The notes under the pieces: generated by a model
What the model was told of the DNA's origin: nothing
Database searches by the model: none
What the model saw: only the letters and a program-made list of their open reading frames with translations
Shown: positions 37,165 to 51,200 of the stretch, piece after piece
Layout: every line of letters begins with the position of its first letter
Numbering within the stretch: the stretch's first letter is position 1
Made by a program: the position numbers and the translations under genes
DNA from: Acanthaster planci
Taxonomy: Eukaryota > Echinodermata > Asteroidea > Valvatida > Acanthasteridae
Length of the DNA stretch: 64,000 nt
Direction of reading: 5' to 3'
NCBI RefSeq assembly: GCF_001949145.1
Contig: NW_019091524.1
Span: 51,169 to 115,168 of the forward strand

Positions 37165-38436
37165 TCATCTTTCAACTGCTTACCATCTCTTTTTACAGTA
37201 GCTTCTTCACTGGACTTAAAATCCAGTGGAAAAACCTGAATCTTGTAAAACGTTGCTCTGGTGATCCCAATGGTGTTCTGTTCTGCATAGCCTCTGGAAA
37301 TTGGACTTCCTGGGATCTTTCAAGGATCACCAACAGGTTTTCTACATAATTAGCCTCTTATTGTGGAAAATGGACCACAGTTTGAATAAGTGCACATTTG
37401 TCATGCTGTAAAGGTATAAAAAATTTCACGCATAGATTCTGGGAATTTGTATATCTGGCACAATTTCTGTTTTAAGTTCATGAGTAGCTTTGTGGGAAAG
37501 TTCTTTGTGTCTCACGCACCAATTTGCCATGGTATTTTGGCATTGCAATGTGATTGTCAAATTCTGCACATCATTTCATCTGCATTGGCTGGTGCCCATT
37601 AGCTTCAACCCAGACTTCTATCTGGTACAAGCGGATCACTATGAAGCCATGAGTCCTTATAATGAAGGATTGTAGGCAACTTGGAGGAAAAGGATGTGAA
37701 TATGAATCCACTCACTGCCTGCATAGCGTTGGTGACTTTTATTCTCAACATCAGAAGTTGACATCAAGTCACGGCGTACTTTGAAAATTTGGACATAATA
37801 CATGTAATATAGATAAATAATGGAGGAGAATACTATATTGCATCAGTACCTTCTCTTCGTAGGTGCTTGGCATGAATTATTCTTTGAGTTTCTTTTAACA
37901 TCTGTGTACATACATGTTTGTGAGAAGAGGACTACATTAAAAGGGAAAGACATGACACAGTTCTGGATGTTTTAAACAGGGCAAGGAAATTATACTGGGT
38001 ACATGTACTGCATCCACGTTTGCAGCTGAAGAATGTGATACCAGGTTTTTTTTTCACTGCAATGGATGAGGAAAGAGTATGTAAAGCCCATTTGAAATTG
38101 TAAGGCATGTCAGCAACATAACAAACAGAACCAGAGCTGGGTTTATGACTTCACTTGTGTCAGCTGTCTCTGTTGATTTCCACAAACCAAGATGGAAGAC
38201 GTGTACTCTTATAAAAAATGCAGCCCCCGCCTGAATACTTTATTAACTCTTACCCGTGTTGGTTGCCTTTGATGAAATGTCCACAGAAAATGTTCCATTT
38301 CATACAGCTTTTCACTTTCAGTGGTGTGGCTCAGATGTATGTTGTTGTAATTAAAAATTCAACAAATACAAAGAAAAACGAAACAAGAACAACAAAAAAT
38401 CGATTAAGATAGTGTTATGAACTCTTATATAGTTTA
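37165..38436 (+). other. 3' region of the transposase-derived gene
   Basis: Probably 3' UTR followed by intergenic DNA. The nearest usable signals are ATTAAA near 37935 and AATAAA near 39218. No further coding exon recognised. Confidence 0.4.
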
Positions 38437-38500
38437 CAGTGGTGTAAATCTGTGTTGGCGTGTGGGATAGGGGATGACTAGTGGGGGGGGCTGTTCATCA
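38437..38500 (+). mobile_element. truncated MITE end, same family as 2594-2990
   Basis: CAGTGGTGTAAATCTGTG followed by a G-rich stretch matches the ends of the copies at 2990 (complement) and 42889. No opposite end is seen nearby. Confidence 0.5.
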
Positions 38501-39483
38501 CTGGCATTGATATGTGTTGATAATGATGATGATGAAGTACATGTAAACGGTCAAGAAAGTCAGTTTGAAGCACTTACATGTAGATGACTTTACAGTTTTG
38601 ATCAGTTTGATTCAAAACATTGACTTTCAGGAAACTATGACCCGAGCTTTACAATTGCAGATCAGACCAATAGACCTGCCCAGTAGTACGCGCATGCATT
38701 AGACAGCTTGTCCGTGCTACTACTGGAAAACGGTGATTTCATTGAATTGGTAACCACGCAGTCATCGAAAGGGGGTTAAATTTGCCGTCAAAAGAAAAAC
38801 TGACTGATACTTTTAATGTATGTACAAATTACTTTGCATAGATGTTTAAGCAATCTCTAATGGGATACCATTAGCGTCACTCTTTTTTGGATGCCCTATA
38901 CATGTATGTGCAAACAACCAAACATACCTCGAGTCGTATTTACTGTGTTGTGTCCATATCCGACGGGGGCATTATAGGGTAAATAATTATTGTTTTTGTC
39001 CAATTGATAAAATCGGGGCAGGTGTGGGAGGAGGGCACAGACTACTGCCTGAGTAGAGATAAGGGGGTACACCATTGCCCGTAGACCTCACACTGGATGG
39101 TTGTGTTTGGACGTTTAGTGGAGGACCATGTTATGACCAATTACATGAGAGGAAGTATATGTGAGGACTGCTGAATATCTGCCTAAAATTTTATCTCCAA
39201 ACATTGTCACTGACAACAAATAAAATTTGGTTGTTTTTACTTGTGTTAAAAATTTCCGCGGTATTATTGTCATGTGTATCATACTAAAGTTATGTTGCCC
39301 TAATATTCGTGTGGTTTCATAATAAAACCCGTCGTATCATGAGCCGGATGTAGGATGACATGTAGGTATGTTTTGCTCCTCAAATCAATGCAAACTGAAA
39401 TCGCCGAAAGTACGGTAATTCAGATTTATGCTCTTGGAAATATCATTGAACATGTTTTTGAATAATGTTATGGATAATGATAT
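38501..39483. other. intergenic
   Basis: Nothing recognised apart from an AATAAA near 39218. Confidence 0.4.
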
Positions 39484-39870
39484 TCAGATTCAGATTCCAA
39501 TTTATTATTGCCCATGCAAAAAATTCACATAGAAATTTACCTTCCATTGGCTTGTTACAAAGTAAAATGAGACAGTAAGTTATTGCATTCATGGACATTA
39601 CAATTACAATCAATAACAAAACAACAAGATTGCATATGAATTAACATAAATGGCAATCAGAGTCTACAGACATACTAATTTATTTAATGGTATTGTATAT
39701 TATCATCCATTTTCACCAATAAAAGTGTATGGGGGGAAATCCAAATAAATAGTTACCGTCTCACATTTGCATTACAATTATGCACTATGTCCTACTAGTG
39801 ACAATATCTTTTGGAACTATTAAATTCTAATTGCACCATAGACTTCAGTGATAACCAAACAAAATAAAAC
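39484..39870 (-). mobile_element. 3' end of a LINE, inverted relative to the copy at 63.4-63.7 kb
   Basis: The words AATTTATTATTG-CCATGCAAAAA, GGCTTGTTACAAAGTAAA, GAGACAGTAAGTT and CAATAACAAAACAA, and further on TCCAAATAAATAGT and CGTCT-ACATTTGCAT, occur in the same order in the complement of 63400-63680. The right-hand part corresponds to the end of the coding region of that copy. Confidence 0.8.
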
Positions 39871-40046
39871 TAGATACTTTGTTGAAACTCTCCTTGTTTG
39901 CTTCCGTTGAAAGTTTTTAGCTGCAGTGAAATTTTCTTAGACACGATTTTCCTGCAGCTCTGTATTCTTTTACACTTTTTAAATCTTGAAAATTATCCAT
40001 GCTATCCATGCTACTGAGGACGCTAGTGTGATGTATGCTCTATCTG

Positions 40047-40434
40047 GGCAAGTTCGATCAAGGACCTCTAGTTAACTAGTGGTTGATTCGTGACGTACCT
40101 AGCGCATGTGGAGTGAAGTTAGAAGTGCGAAACCCCAGTCAACCATTATTAGGTCGTTAGGCCGAAGGGGAAAAAAGGGTGGCTGCAGGAAGGCAAAACA
40201 GCAAAAATTACAGTGAAAATGGTCGTTTACTCGTGACATACTGTTTTCCCGGCATTTTTCTTATAACTGGTCCCCTGTGCTATTAAAAATGGTTTATAGC
40301 AACCAACGATGCGACCAACCTCGCAGGCTAGTCGCGAATAGTTGACTAGACTAGTCCAACCATCGTCAAATAACGTGCGTTTGATCAGAGATAGTCGAAC
40401 TATGGCTACCTATGGTCCTTGATCGAACTTGCCT
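40047..40434. mobile_element. 388-bp MITE with 20-bp perfect terminal inverted repeats
   Basis: GGCAAGTTCGATCAAGGACC at 40047-40066 and its exact complement at 40415-40434. The inside has no coding capacity and contains further CTAGTTAACTAG and GACTAGACTAGTC palindromes. No target duplication could be assigned. Perfect repeats suggest a young insertion. Confidence 0.85.
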
Positions 40435-42066
40435 CACGAAAGATAACGTATTTCGGTGTATTGGGATTGATGCTTGCCTTTTGTTATGCATATAGCAAGA
40501 ATCAGCACAAAAGAGAAAGTTTAGTCTAGCAAAATTCTACAAAAATGCAGGACTGTTTGTGTTCCAACCAAATGCAACATCGAGACTTTCTTCTCGGGAT
40601 GACATCACTACATTTTGCTCCTGAATATGGAAATATATTATTAGCATACGACCAAAAGGGCAGTAAAATCTGGTCCTCCCAGGTTGATATCACACTATTG
40701 CCCAAGAATGTTAAAATACTCAGCATAAAAGTCAAAAATACAGTAAATACCCTTAAAAAAGTGAAACAAAAGCGGAAAATAAGGTTCACTGACACACAAA
40801 GTTGCATTGTAAAGATCTGCAATGAAGCACATTGATTGGAGCTTAAACAAAACCCGAATCGTGAGAAATTTGCAGAGATTAGTAATACACCGTCTTTGAC
40901 CGTTACCTGAATTCTTAGATACCTGAATCTTTAGACTGTCCAAATGTTCCCTCAGTTCACTCAGTGCTATGAATTACATGTAGCTACGTCAAGATGTTAA
41001 AATCTGCACTTTTTAATCAGTAAAAGAAAATGAACATATACATGTGTTAATATTAAAAATGCCCTTTCAAAAGTGAAGATTTGATCTGAAAATATTACCT
41101 CTATCGATTAACTTCTATCTTTACTTCATTTGCAAGATGACATTTTCTTGTCCAAGATTGTAATTTCTTGTCGCCTTTCATGTTATGTTGTACCATCGAG
41201 CCAGTGGGCTGTGCTCTCTCAGTTCAGAGGGAAAATTTATAAGGCGAATCGCTGCTTGGTGATCATGATTCACAACACTGTTGGTTTTATCTCTCAGATT
41301 CTTGAGTTGTCCTGTATTCTGGCGCTTATTACTGACAGTAACTTAGCTTCAGTTATCAAATGGCTGCGGGGGGGGGGACATTGCTCAACCTCATGTTATT
41401 TATTTTCCCGATTGTCACAGGAGCGCATATTTTTTTATGCCGTCAAGTTCGTCTTAATGTCAAAATACACATATTTGACGCAAATGAACGAGGCTTTTGG
41501 AAGAGTTTGACTTCCGGTGCCAAAAAAGTCAGCATGATTGAGGGAGGAATTTTAGGGTCATAAATGTAAGGCTGTCTATTGCAAAGATTATGAAATCCTT
41601 TGAAGGAAAGTTCAAATCTGTTTTGGTGCCTTCTCAGGTGTATCCACTACTCGCCCTGTCCTACATAACACCGTCTTTCACCACCTTTTCAAAAAATATA
41701 TATATATCCCATCAAATACGACAAAGAATGAAAAACACCAGAATCAATTTTCATCCCTCATGCAGTTCCATCCAAAAGCAAGGATTTTTAATTAAAAATA
41801 TGTCCAACCTCAAACTTGCAATCAATGGTGAATTAAGAAAACGTTCAAACTTGCAATCAATGGTGAATTAAGAAAACGTTTCCCCTAAACACCCGTAGTT
41901 TGTGAGTACGTGTACTCAAGGACGAGTATTTGGCTGCACCCGGATCTGTTTAGAGCTTGCTGTAAGCTTTGCATCATTTGAAGAAAGCGGAGACGCGCTG
42001 ACAGTAGCCGAAGCCTGGGAAGCCCTTTGGAACGGACACGGCCTTTGCCCGTGCTATTTAAGGCAC
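40435..42066. other. intergenic, with a 35-bp tandem duplication
   Basis: 41810-41844 is repeated without change at 41845-41879 (begins TCAAACTTGCAATCAATGG). Open frames at 40526-40835 on both strands are AT-rich and unsupported. The protease transcript on the minus strand must end in here. Complements of ATTAAA near 41785 and of AATAAA near 41400 are candidates for its poly(A) signal. Confidence 0.5.
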
Positions 42067-42224
42067 TTATTGGGCAGTTGGGGAGGAGTGGTTGACCCGG
42101 AGCAGGAGGTTGGGTCCTCCCTTGGTGTCTTGGACCACTCCCGGTGTAGCTTGCTGCAGTATCCGCTCATGGGTATCACGGGGCGTTAGGTCGGGGGACT
42201 TCTCTAGGAGTAAAGCCACAGCGC
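42067..42224 (-). CDS. protease coding exon 8 (C-terminus)
   Basis: A-V-A-L-L-L then H-E-R-I-L-Q-Q-A-T, the final helix of the fold, and a short tail ending N-H-S-S-P-T-A-Q and TAA. No extra C-terminal domain follows. Confidence 0.93.
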
Positions 42225-45200
42225 CTGTGAATGCGAAAGCGTGAGACAAAGGATTGAGAAATAAATGCAAACGAGTTTTATACATAGTTTTGTTCCTTTT
42301 TGTTGTTTATATGTAATTGGGCTATGAATATGACTTTTTTTTTAAAGTAAAACGGCAATGATGTAGCGGCGGCTACCGACTCTTTGTTGCCATACTTCGT
42401 AGACAAACATGCATGGCAAGTAAATAAAACAACAATTATTTTTTCTTTACAGACTTTCAGGCGACGTCTCTTGTAGTTACATTTTTTCCTCTGATTATTT
42501 CTTGCCGTTGCATTGAGGGCATGCCTCATGAATACTAGTTATAACCTTGGTCAAGGGGTCCATCATTAACCGCACCGCACTCTCTGTTGCCTCCGTTGCT
42601 TTCTGTGTGCAGTGCAATGGAAAAGTCAAGGTAAACAGCGCCCTTACGCGGCCGCTGTGATATGCGAATCAGCTGAATCTCGACTGCGTTGCGGGTAATG
42701 ACCAACGCCCTGATCAAGACTGTTGCAGTTACGAAGAATGTATAAAATAATAAGCTTTGATTTCAAACAACGTTGTGAACTGAACTAACGCGCCTGCGCA
42801 TACCGAAACGTAGCCTTGTATTTATCGTCTTCGATGTTTTCGTTATCCTTTTAACTACCCTAATTCCGTCGATAAAGTCCTCCAGGATCAGTGGCGTAAA
42901 TCTGGAAATCGGGGGCATGGGCGATGGGGAAAGGTCGGGGGATGACATTAAAATTTGAACAAAAGGGAGGGGGGCACAATTTGACTCTGTATAGAGGTCG
43001 ATGTTCGTGATATTAATGTCCATCTGTAATATTTATTCAGAATGACATATTTATGGCTTTTAAACTGTCTGTCCTTTTTTTTGAGTGACAACGAATGCAT
43101 TTTAGTCGAAAGTCTGAAAAATTCTTCACCATCCACTTCAATATTTCTGCTCATCACAAAAATGTGTGTGTGTGTGTGTGGGGGGGGGGTGATTCAATAG
43201 CCCACCCCTACCCCCAAAAGGTAGGGGGATATGTACCCCTCATCCCCCGGGATTTACGCCTGTGGTAGGATAATTTGCTGTGATACGCTCAGAATTGTTT
43301 TAATGCTTAATTGCCCATGGCCGGCCTAGTTAAATGCCTTTGGAGAGTTACGGTTGGCGTTGTCGAAAATCTTCAGGCATTTGGGGAGACTTTCCGCCCG
43401 TTTCGGAGTAAGATACACTCTTACCGGCCACATGTGGGCATGCGGCAGACGTCCCCGTCATGTAGTTGTACCCGCCATCTGTGTACGTGGCGCACAGGAT
43501 GTGTTCACCGGGGGCATAGAGGTTCACACAAGTGCCGTAGTTAGAGAAAGAAGCCCGCCTATCCTGCTCATCCGTCGCGGCCACTGTCAAAACCTGTCAA
43601 AACAGTCATTTGACACAGTCTTGTTTATGTTTATTGATCTTCGGTGAATGCGAAATGTCTGTATTTTGTGGGCAGCCCCCTTTCAGAATTTGGGCTACTT
43701 GCTCATATTAATTTCTTGCAAAACTGATCTGTGAAGTGTACGTCCTCACGCATAGCATGTAGTGAAAACAGTTTGTGTTAACATGTTGTTTTAAGCACAA
43801 CCTGTGGTTGTATGTTATATCAACACATAACTGAGTTACCCGAATGTGTTCGCCCATTCAACTAAACTGTTATGTGCAATATACATGACTTGATTTGTCT
43901 GCCTTCATATTGGACATCTTATCCGCCTCAAGCAGAGGCGCCCCCTCATCGGTTGAAAAGGTCTGTGTTGGTAGGGAGTGTTCATTTTGTTGGTAGCGAT
44001 GCGACCGTGACGAAATTCAGTTCCGACCAAAGGAACCTCCGTTACCAAGAAAGTAGCGCCTTCTCTTGGTATACAGCTCGAGGTCCATAGTTTGGTTACA
44101 GAGCCAATTAACTGTATCAAATCACACGTCATATGAAACATATGACGCATATTGAAACATCCATGCAACCGGATCTCTCTGGAATACAAAAGCAATATTT
44201 CCATTTGCCTTGTTGCTTCAACTGCTCTCAGCACTTGCGCAGTATGCGTCAAAATATGGTCAAGTTTAGAACGGCGTTTTCACCATGGAAACTCACAATG
44301 GCTTTTCACCCGGCCCAATAGGATGTCCAGCATGAGGTCAGAGATTCAGTTGCGCATGTTTTCCTGTGAAAATGCTTCGTCCGTCTTGCATCATGTGTAA
44401 TGGCTCTTGTAGTTGGGAAGTTTCCTAATATTACATACTTTTTGTAGGGATACGGATGGTGCATCTTTGTGAATGTGCACGGTTTCATTTGCACTCAGAA
44501 AAACGGTTAGCACATCCAACAAGTCCACAACGTAAGTTGGGACTTTTGTCACGAAAAATGCATGTATTTTTGCGAATAATGGAGCCGCTTTATTACAATT
44601 TTGCGGTTGCAATTTCAAATTACAATTTGGCAGCTTTATGTACGACCTTGCCAAGTGAAACGGCGCCGTACGATTTTTTGTTATTGTCTGAAACAAAAAT
44701 TGATGCAAATGGAACAAAACCGAGCATGTTTTATTGATGAATTAAACGGCTTCAGTTAAAATCATTTGCTATAAAAACGTCGATGAAGTTTATTACCTTG
44801 ATTAGTGCAACTGAGTATCTGTATATAAAAAAGACCCGCTACTTCGCACATTTTATCTGAGACTGTCATTTGCATAATACCTATAGTAAAATACTCGGCG
44901 CAGTAATCTTTCAGATGCATGGAACAGCTGGTGTCAAAAGAGAGAATAAATCCACTGTTCTTAAAAATAGAACAATTTACAGCCTTAGTTGGAGTCATTT
45001 GAATTGCTAATGGAATGATCTTGTGTGGTACTCAATGTTTATCTTAATACTGAAATATGTGATGGGCCATTTTTACATTTAATGCAAATCGTGTTATAAC
45101 TTTTATTCAGAGAAAAATCAACAGCACTGTTAAGTTTACTTTGTCACAGTTGTCCAAAAATATACATGTATTCTGTTTGCTGAAACTAAAAGTCGTCGCC

Positions 45201-48200
45201 TACATTGTAACCATTTTCCAATAGTTAATCGGTTCTAAACTAGTTACTGGTTTTCCTTCCAGTTCGTTTTCTCACATCGAAGTCAGTTGACTAGAAATAA
45301 TGATCTGTCAACAGCGAGATTGTTTTAAAGTGATCGGAAATTCCCAAGAAATTGTTAAAAACGATTGCAAAGTGTATAGGCCTAGGCCTTTACCTGACAT
45401 AAGCTGATATTTCAGAAATCTTTTGACGTTTTCTCCAGTAAATATGTCCGGAAATCTAGTCTTTACTGATCCATGCAATGGATTTTTCTATGATTCACTT
45501 TTGTGCATCTATGTACTCCACTTCAATGTATGAAAAATGTTCAAAATCCTTTTGGAGTTAAGCGTATCGAAATGCATACTTTCTAAGTTAAACATGGAAA
45601 TGCCCAAGCGTTTTCGGAAAGTGAGGGCGCTATTGCTGTGATCTGAATCAGGGAAAAGACACTGTTCAGGTTACTTGTTTTTATGTTCAAATTTTGAACC
45701 CCAAATTTGCTCTTTGAGAAAAGGTTGCTCCCTGGCTTATTGCCATGTACACGTACTTACGCATTAATAAATTGCCGAACAAATGGAAATTCACGATTGT
45801 AAAATAAAAGAAATCCCGCAGTTTTTGGGGCACAAATCAATGCAATAGAGAGGTTCAGTACCTAGAATGATATCACAATTTTGTCATGAATGTGCAAATT
45901 TGCATGAGCATAACACTAAAAGCTGCAAAAGACAGGCTAAAATTAAAAAGTAAAACGAAATTTATTTGGGCACAAAGGTGCAATTTCAAGGGTTTTCATA
46001 AAATAAATCACATGGTCCCTTTTAACCACTTGTGTCGACACGAAAAATTCAGAACTTTGTGCGACTTTATACGCATATCATACCTCAGCCACTCTGCCGG
46101 GCGAGTCGGTGCAGGCATTGTAGTTGTAGTTTCCTGCCAAGGCAACCACGGTGACGTTTGTCTTGGTAATAAAGCTACGTATTACATCATCCAAGTACTG
46201 AGAACCGCCAGGCACGTAAATCGATGTAGACACCACAGCCGGCTGTTTGATCCTTGTCACCAGATAGTTAAAGGCTGCAGGAAAGTGAACAAGCACCCAA
46301 CTGAAATTGTCAGATATTTCCAATCAGCACTTCCGATTGCTGACCTACATTTGTGAGTGTGGGAACAAATTCGATCGAACTTTTCCGGTGAAGTAAATTG
46401 GGGGACCATCCAAAGTTTTCCAAACGGATTTAGGAAAGTTCAAACACAGCAAAATATCAAATGAAGAAGGAACATGTCAGAAAATGTCCGCCGGGAGGCG
46501 AATAGTAGCTGAGCAGTTGGATATTGGTATCAATGAAGGTTGGACCAAAAATAGGTCTATACTCTGTCCAACCAGTGCAAATCAAAATCATGGAAGAAGT
46601 GTTTTAAGCATTTTAGAATACTGTAGGATTGATCACGTGTCACTGATTGGTGTAGGCCTACCTGCTACGACACTACCCTCATCCGTTTCTAGCGAGCACG
46701 AAGGAAACACTTTCAGAGAGGACAGGTTGACCCTTTTAGCCACGCCAAAGTTGGCGCCTCCGATGATGCCCGCTGCTTGCGTACCATGGCCATTGCAGTC
46801 CTTGCCCTATACATGCGGTCGAAAGAGTTCGTAAGATTAGCATGGAAACTGAAGGTTGTACTGCGATAACTAGGCCCCAATTAAATGGAAATCACCGATG
46901 CGCCCACCAACTAACTTATCAGAATTTTGAGGCCTCTACGCCCGAGAGGTGTTTAAATGATGGGGTCTAAATCGCAAAGAATGTCTGATGTTGGGTTACA
47001 TATAGGAATTGTGAAATAAATTTAATTAGAAGTTAGCAAATAACATGAGATCCGGACCGAAATAGTCGCGTGGTTATGCCAACACATGATTATCTTTTAT
47101 TGTGCAATGCGATATGCGCGTTGTGACGTCGTCGCGTTTCGGAACGAATACCGGTATCGGTCGAAAAAAATATCAAAAATTGGTTTTTATCTACGAAGAG
47201 CTCTGTGATACTCTTGCTGTCGTTTGCTTCGCTGCCTTTTGCCGACAAAGAAAGCACGTGAGTGCGTGGTCTGAAGCAGAAATTGACACTTACATCTGCA
47301 TTGAAAGAATCAAACACAATCTGCGCTCTTCCTTTAAATTCCTGGTGGGTCGGATTGATTCCGGTGTCAATCACGTACGCTGTCACTCCTGCACCTGTGC
47401 CTAGAGCAACAAAAGCCGATGACTGATAATTTTAGCCCGGATTCAGGAGGGAGCTCCCATACAAATTAATAAATAAAAAAAAATCTCAAAAGTGCTCAGA
47501 GCACATAGACCCCCCGATGAAATTATAGCCTAACCAAAATATGCGCGAGATCCCATGGCATGGTTACCTTCTATGTCGTAGTTGCCGTCCAACGGCAGCG
47601 CGTCCTGGTTGATTCGGTCAATATTCCACAGTGGGGCTGGAGTTTGGCCGAGTTGTACTGCACCAATTTCCTGCACGTACTCTACATCGCCTCTGCGTCG
47701 AATCTTAGAAAAGATAGAATCACTCTTTCAGGTGTCGGTTTTGCATGAAAGGTTTCGATCCTCTAGCACAGTCTTCCACAGAAGAGCTTTAAAACATCTT
47801 CCGTGTTTCTCCCTTTTCTCATATAACGTCTATACGATCCGAATTTTAAACGTTATACAAATTGTTAGCTTTTGTAAAAAAAACATGAAGCGATGCAGAT
47901 TGATACCGTTTTGTCTGTTGAATTATGCCGTTTAAAATCATTTTAAATGTAAAAAAAACCAACTGAAGGCTGGTTCTGTTTTTTTTTAAATAAAAGTCAG
48001 TGAGAGCACCGATATCTGCAAGGACAAATCGACTACACGATATCGCTCAGTGTGCTTAATTTTGCAAGATTTGCATCTCGAGACTTACTTACTTCATCAT
48101 AACTCTTGACGCAATTTTCGTAAGCCATGAGGTCGTTAAGCAATCGTCTGAATGGTACATATATATCTCAGTGCACCAAGTTTTATGTCTCACGCGCATC

Positions 48201-51200
48201 CACCGCACTTTTTCTCACCACATTCATCAGGGCTAAGGGTAGTCTTGCTTCCAGCCCCTGGATGACATCTTTATGTTGGTTCAGGACCCTTTCACCACCC
48301 CCTCTCCGCAAAGGACCGTGAGACTGTGACAGTGAAGTAACGAGTGCATCAACATCGCGCCCGTCCTATTAGGAATGAAACAAAAGGTGTTGTCTAACAT
48401 TCTAGCTTGTATTGTTTTATTAACAATCGCAGAATTCAACTCGCGAGTCACGCAGTGCTACCTTTCGAATTTATTCGAACGTCAAAAGTATTGTCTCCTT
48501 GAGCAGTCTTTCCATATCCAAATAGTACTGTCATTCATAAGCGTTTACCTGTTGGTCAAGAATTAAATTTAATGAAATGACATTTTTTCTACATCATTGC
48601 ATTCAAATTGATTTCCGTTGTACGAGGAGAAACATAAATGAAAAAAACTTATTCGTGATAGCAATTACCAAACATCAACTTTTCATTTGAAATAGTCCAG
48701 ATAATTAAAGACAAATTAAGAGAAACTGAATAACACGTTTACACGTGCACAGTGTAGGGACAAGTATTCGGCGTTGACTTCTATTTGCGACAACCGTAAA
48801 CACAAACAGCAGAATGATACAAAAATATTATTTAATTCAAAACATTATTCATTGAACAACAAATATTGCAGAATAATTTTTACAGAAAGATGGCGAATAA
48901 TACACATCGTACCTCGATTGAACGCTCAAATTTTGAAATTAGAGACACCGCACACAAAAACGACAGAAAGGAAAGATAGAAAGCCTTGACAGTTTATATG
49001 ATTACAGCATTTTGAAAAAGGCAGTAATCAATTGAATTTACGGATGGTGAAAAATGACGTGGAATACTCATAAACGTAAAACATGACTACAGCGAACCCG
49101 AACGCAAGACCAAACTGTGCCCTCGAAAACTAAATTGAATGTGGTAATACCAAAAACTCACAGCATAAAGAAGAAGGAAACTCTGTAAGAATTTGAGAGC
49201 ATGCTGACAAAGGTCAATTTTGACTGACATGCCAGTCCTCAACTTTGTCCCCCCGTATTGTGAAACTATTACACCATGTCTGCCTTTAGAAGTGGTTGAT
49301 AGATTTCAGATTTGACTTTGCTTTGTTTAAAGTTATATTTGACAATATATGTATAATTAATTGGGAATTAACGACAGTTTCATTCATTTTAACACAAAAT
49401 AGGTTGACACACCAGATCACCATTCAAAAAGTTAAGCATTCATTCAATTTAACTGTATGAATACGCGATGCACACTAAGCAAAAAGTCAGCATTCAATTT
49501 GGAAAAAAAATCAAAAGAGCATTCAAATTCGTGCGGACACCTCCGCGGTGAGCGTTTGGGCGTGCAGTTTCATGAACTGGCAAGTGGTTGTGAAGTATGT
49601 GCAACGTTTTTATGTAACATAAACCTTCGATGTACCTTATTTTGTCACCGTTTAAATCAGTATGAAAAGGGGGGGGGGTAACACAAAACTCAATAGTAAG
49701 ACATTGCCCAAGTAAGCACGCGTATAGCTATAACATAAAGGAATAATAATATACACATGAACAAAGTGGGAATGCCTATAGTTTGGATGAGAAATGAAAT
49801 GAAATCAAGCAATTAGAAGTATATTTCTGATTGGTTGTTTGAGATTGTATGGCATTTTACAAGCTAATACGTGTTACGTAGCTACATTGCTCATATTTGT
49901 TTATGTATGTGTTATCCCTTTCTTTTCTGTACGCATCTTCGTGTCTCGTATATTTCTCTTATCTTGAAGTATACACTACTTTCCTTCTCCGGTATGAAGG
50001 CTCGAAATGTGAACGAAAGACAAAGTAACAATTTCTCCTTCACTGTAAAATAAATATTTGATTTTAAATAATCTTTTAAACCTCCTTTTGCTGTAACCGT
50101 CAAAAACAGTCAAATATTCCGTCCACTTCCCCTGTACAGTACACTTTGTATATCCTATGTCACTTGACTGATTTTGACTGATAGGACCACTGTGTTGAGA
50201 GTGCATCTTTGCGTAGGAGGGTTAATGCCTTTTAAAGGCAATTCATCGTAGCATTTTACGAACGTGTTGTGGTGTTATTAATCCCAAGCTAAACTCGTTG
50301 TGGTGTTTATTTTTTAACCAAATACGTGTTGATGTCTTAGTAAATTTAGTCGCGTTACATTTGGGTGTTAATAACACTTCCTGAACACCGAAACACGTTT
50401 ATTTCTAAAGATGTGTTGAAGTTTAAAAGGTTGTCTGTTTGCATTTAACGCAAAGACACGTGTCGGCCTGCAGTGCGCGTTGGTTTGTATGGTGTTCCTG
50501 TCACCAAGTGGGAAATTGATGGACGGTTGTGCAATTTTAAGTTGACCGAATTCAGTCCGAAATTTAATGCATGAAAGTACAGTCTTGTTGATACTTGCAA
50601 ACGAATTTGAAGGCTCTATCGTGTGTAAAAGAAACAATGAAGCAACGAGCTGCGAAAAAATCGTTTGAATTTGATTACATAGCCTAATGGACCGGGGAAC
50701 CTGTCAAAGGAAATATCACGAGTCCAGCTAGCCAAAATCGAATTTGAACTTGTCGTTTTTAATGACAATCTTTTCGGTTTTCTGTGACAGAAATGATACT
50801 AGAAAGGTATCAGTGGAAAGTTAATGAGCTATTTTTGGTTACTCAATAACCTTTGCAAAACCCTCTGAATTCGGATTACCTTTATTGATACTCAAGTGGT
50901 GTGTTCTCATATAGCTTTTTAGAATGAATGGGAATAAAATTAACAAAACAAAATACACCCTAAAATTCCCGTTTGATAAAAATTTCAAATTCAAGTTTTC
51001 CTAAATAAATAGCATGTAAGGGAGTTATTGGACTGCAGTTGTATTCATTCGCCGTGCCATATTCACATTCATGTAACGCATAATAATCTGTGCTTGGCAG
51101 GTTTTTTATTCCCTTGAAAGAGATAAGATCCGAAAGCGGTATTTACTCCAAACGCACTTTTTAGAGTGATTGGCCCAAATACATTTTTTTCTTTTGCTAT

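Noticed and set aside
40526-40835. Overlapping frames of about 97 codons on both strands
   Set aside because: AT-rich, mirror each other, no motif.
46500-46580. TAGCTGAGCAGTTGG word like a tRNA A box
   Set aside because: No B box or acceptor stem follows.
46484-46834. Plus-strand frame opposite protease exon 5
   Set aside because: Shadow of the minus-strand exon, as are the plus-strand frames at 41902, 43311, 45886, 47102 and 47560.
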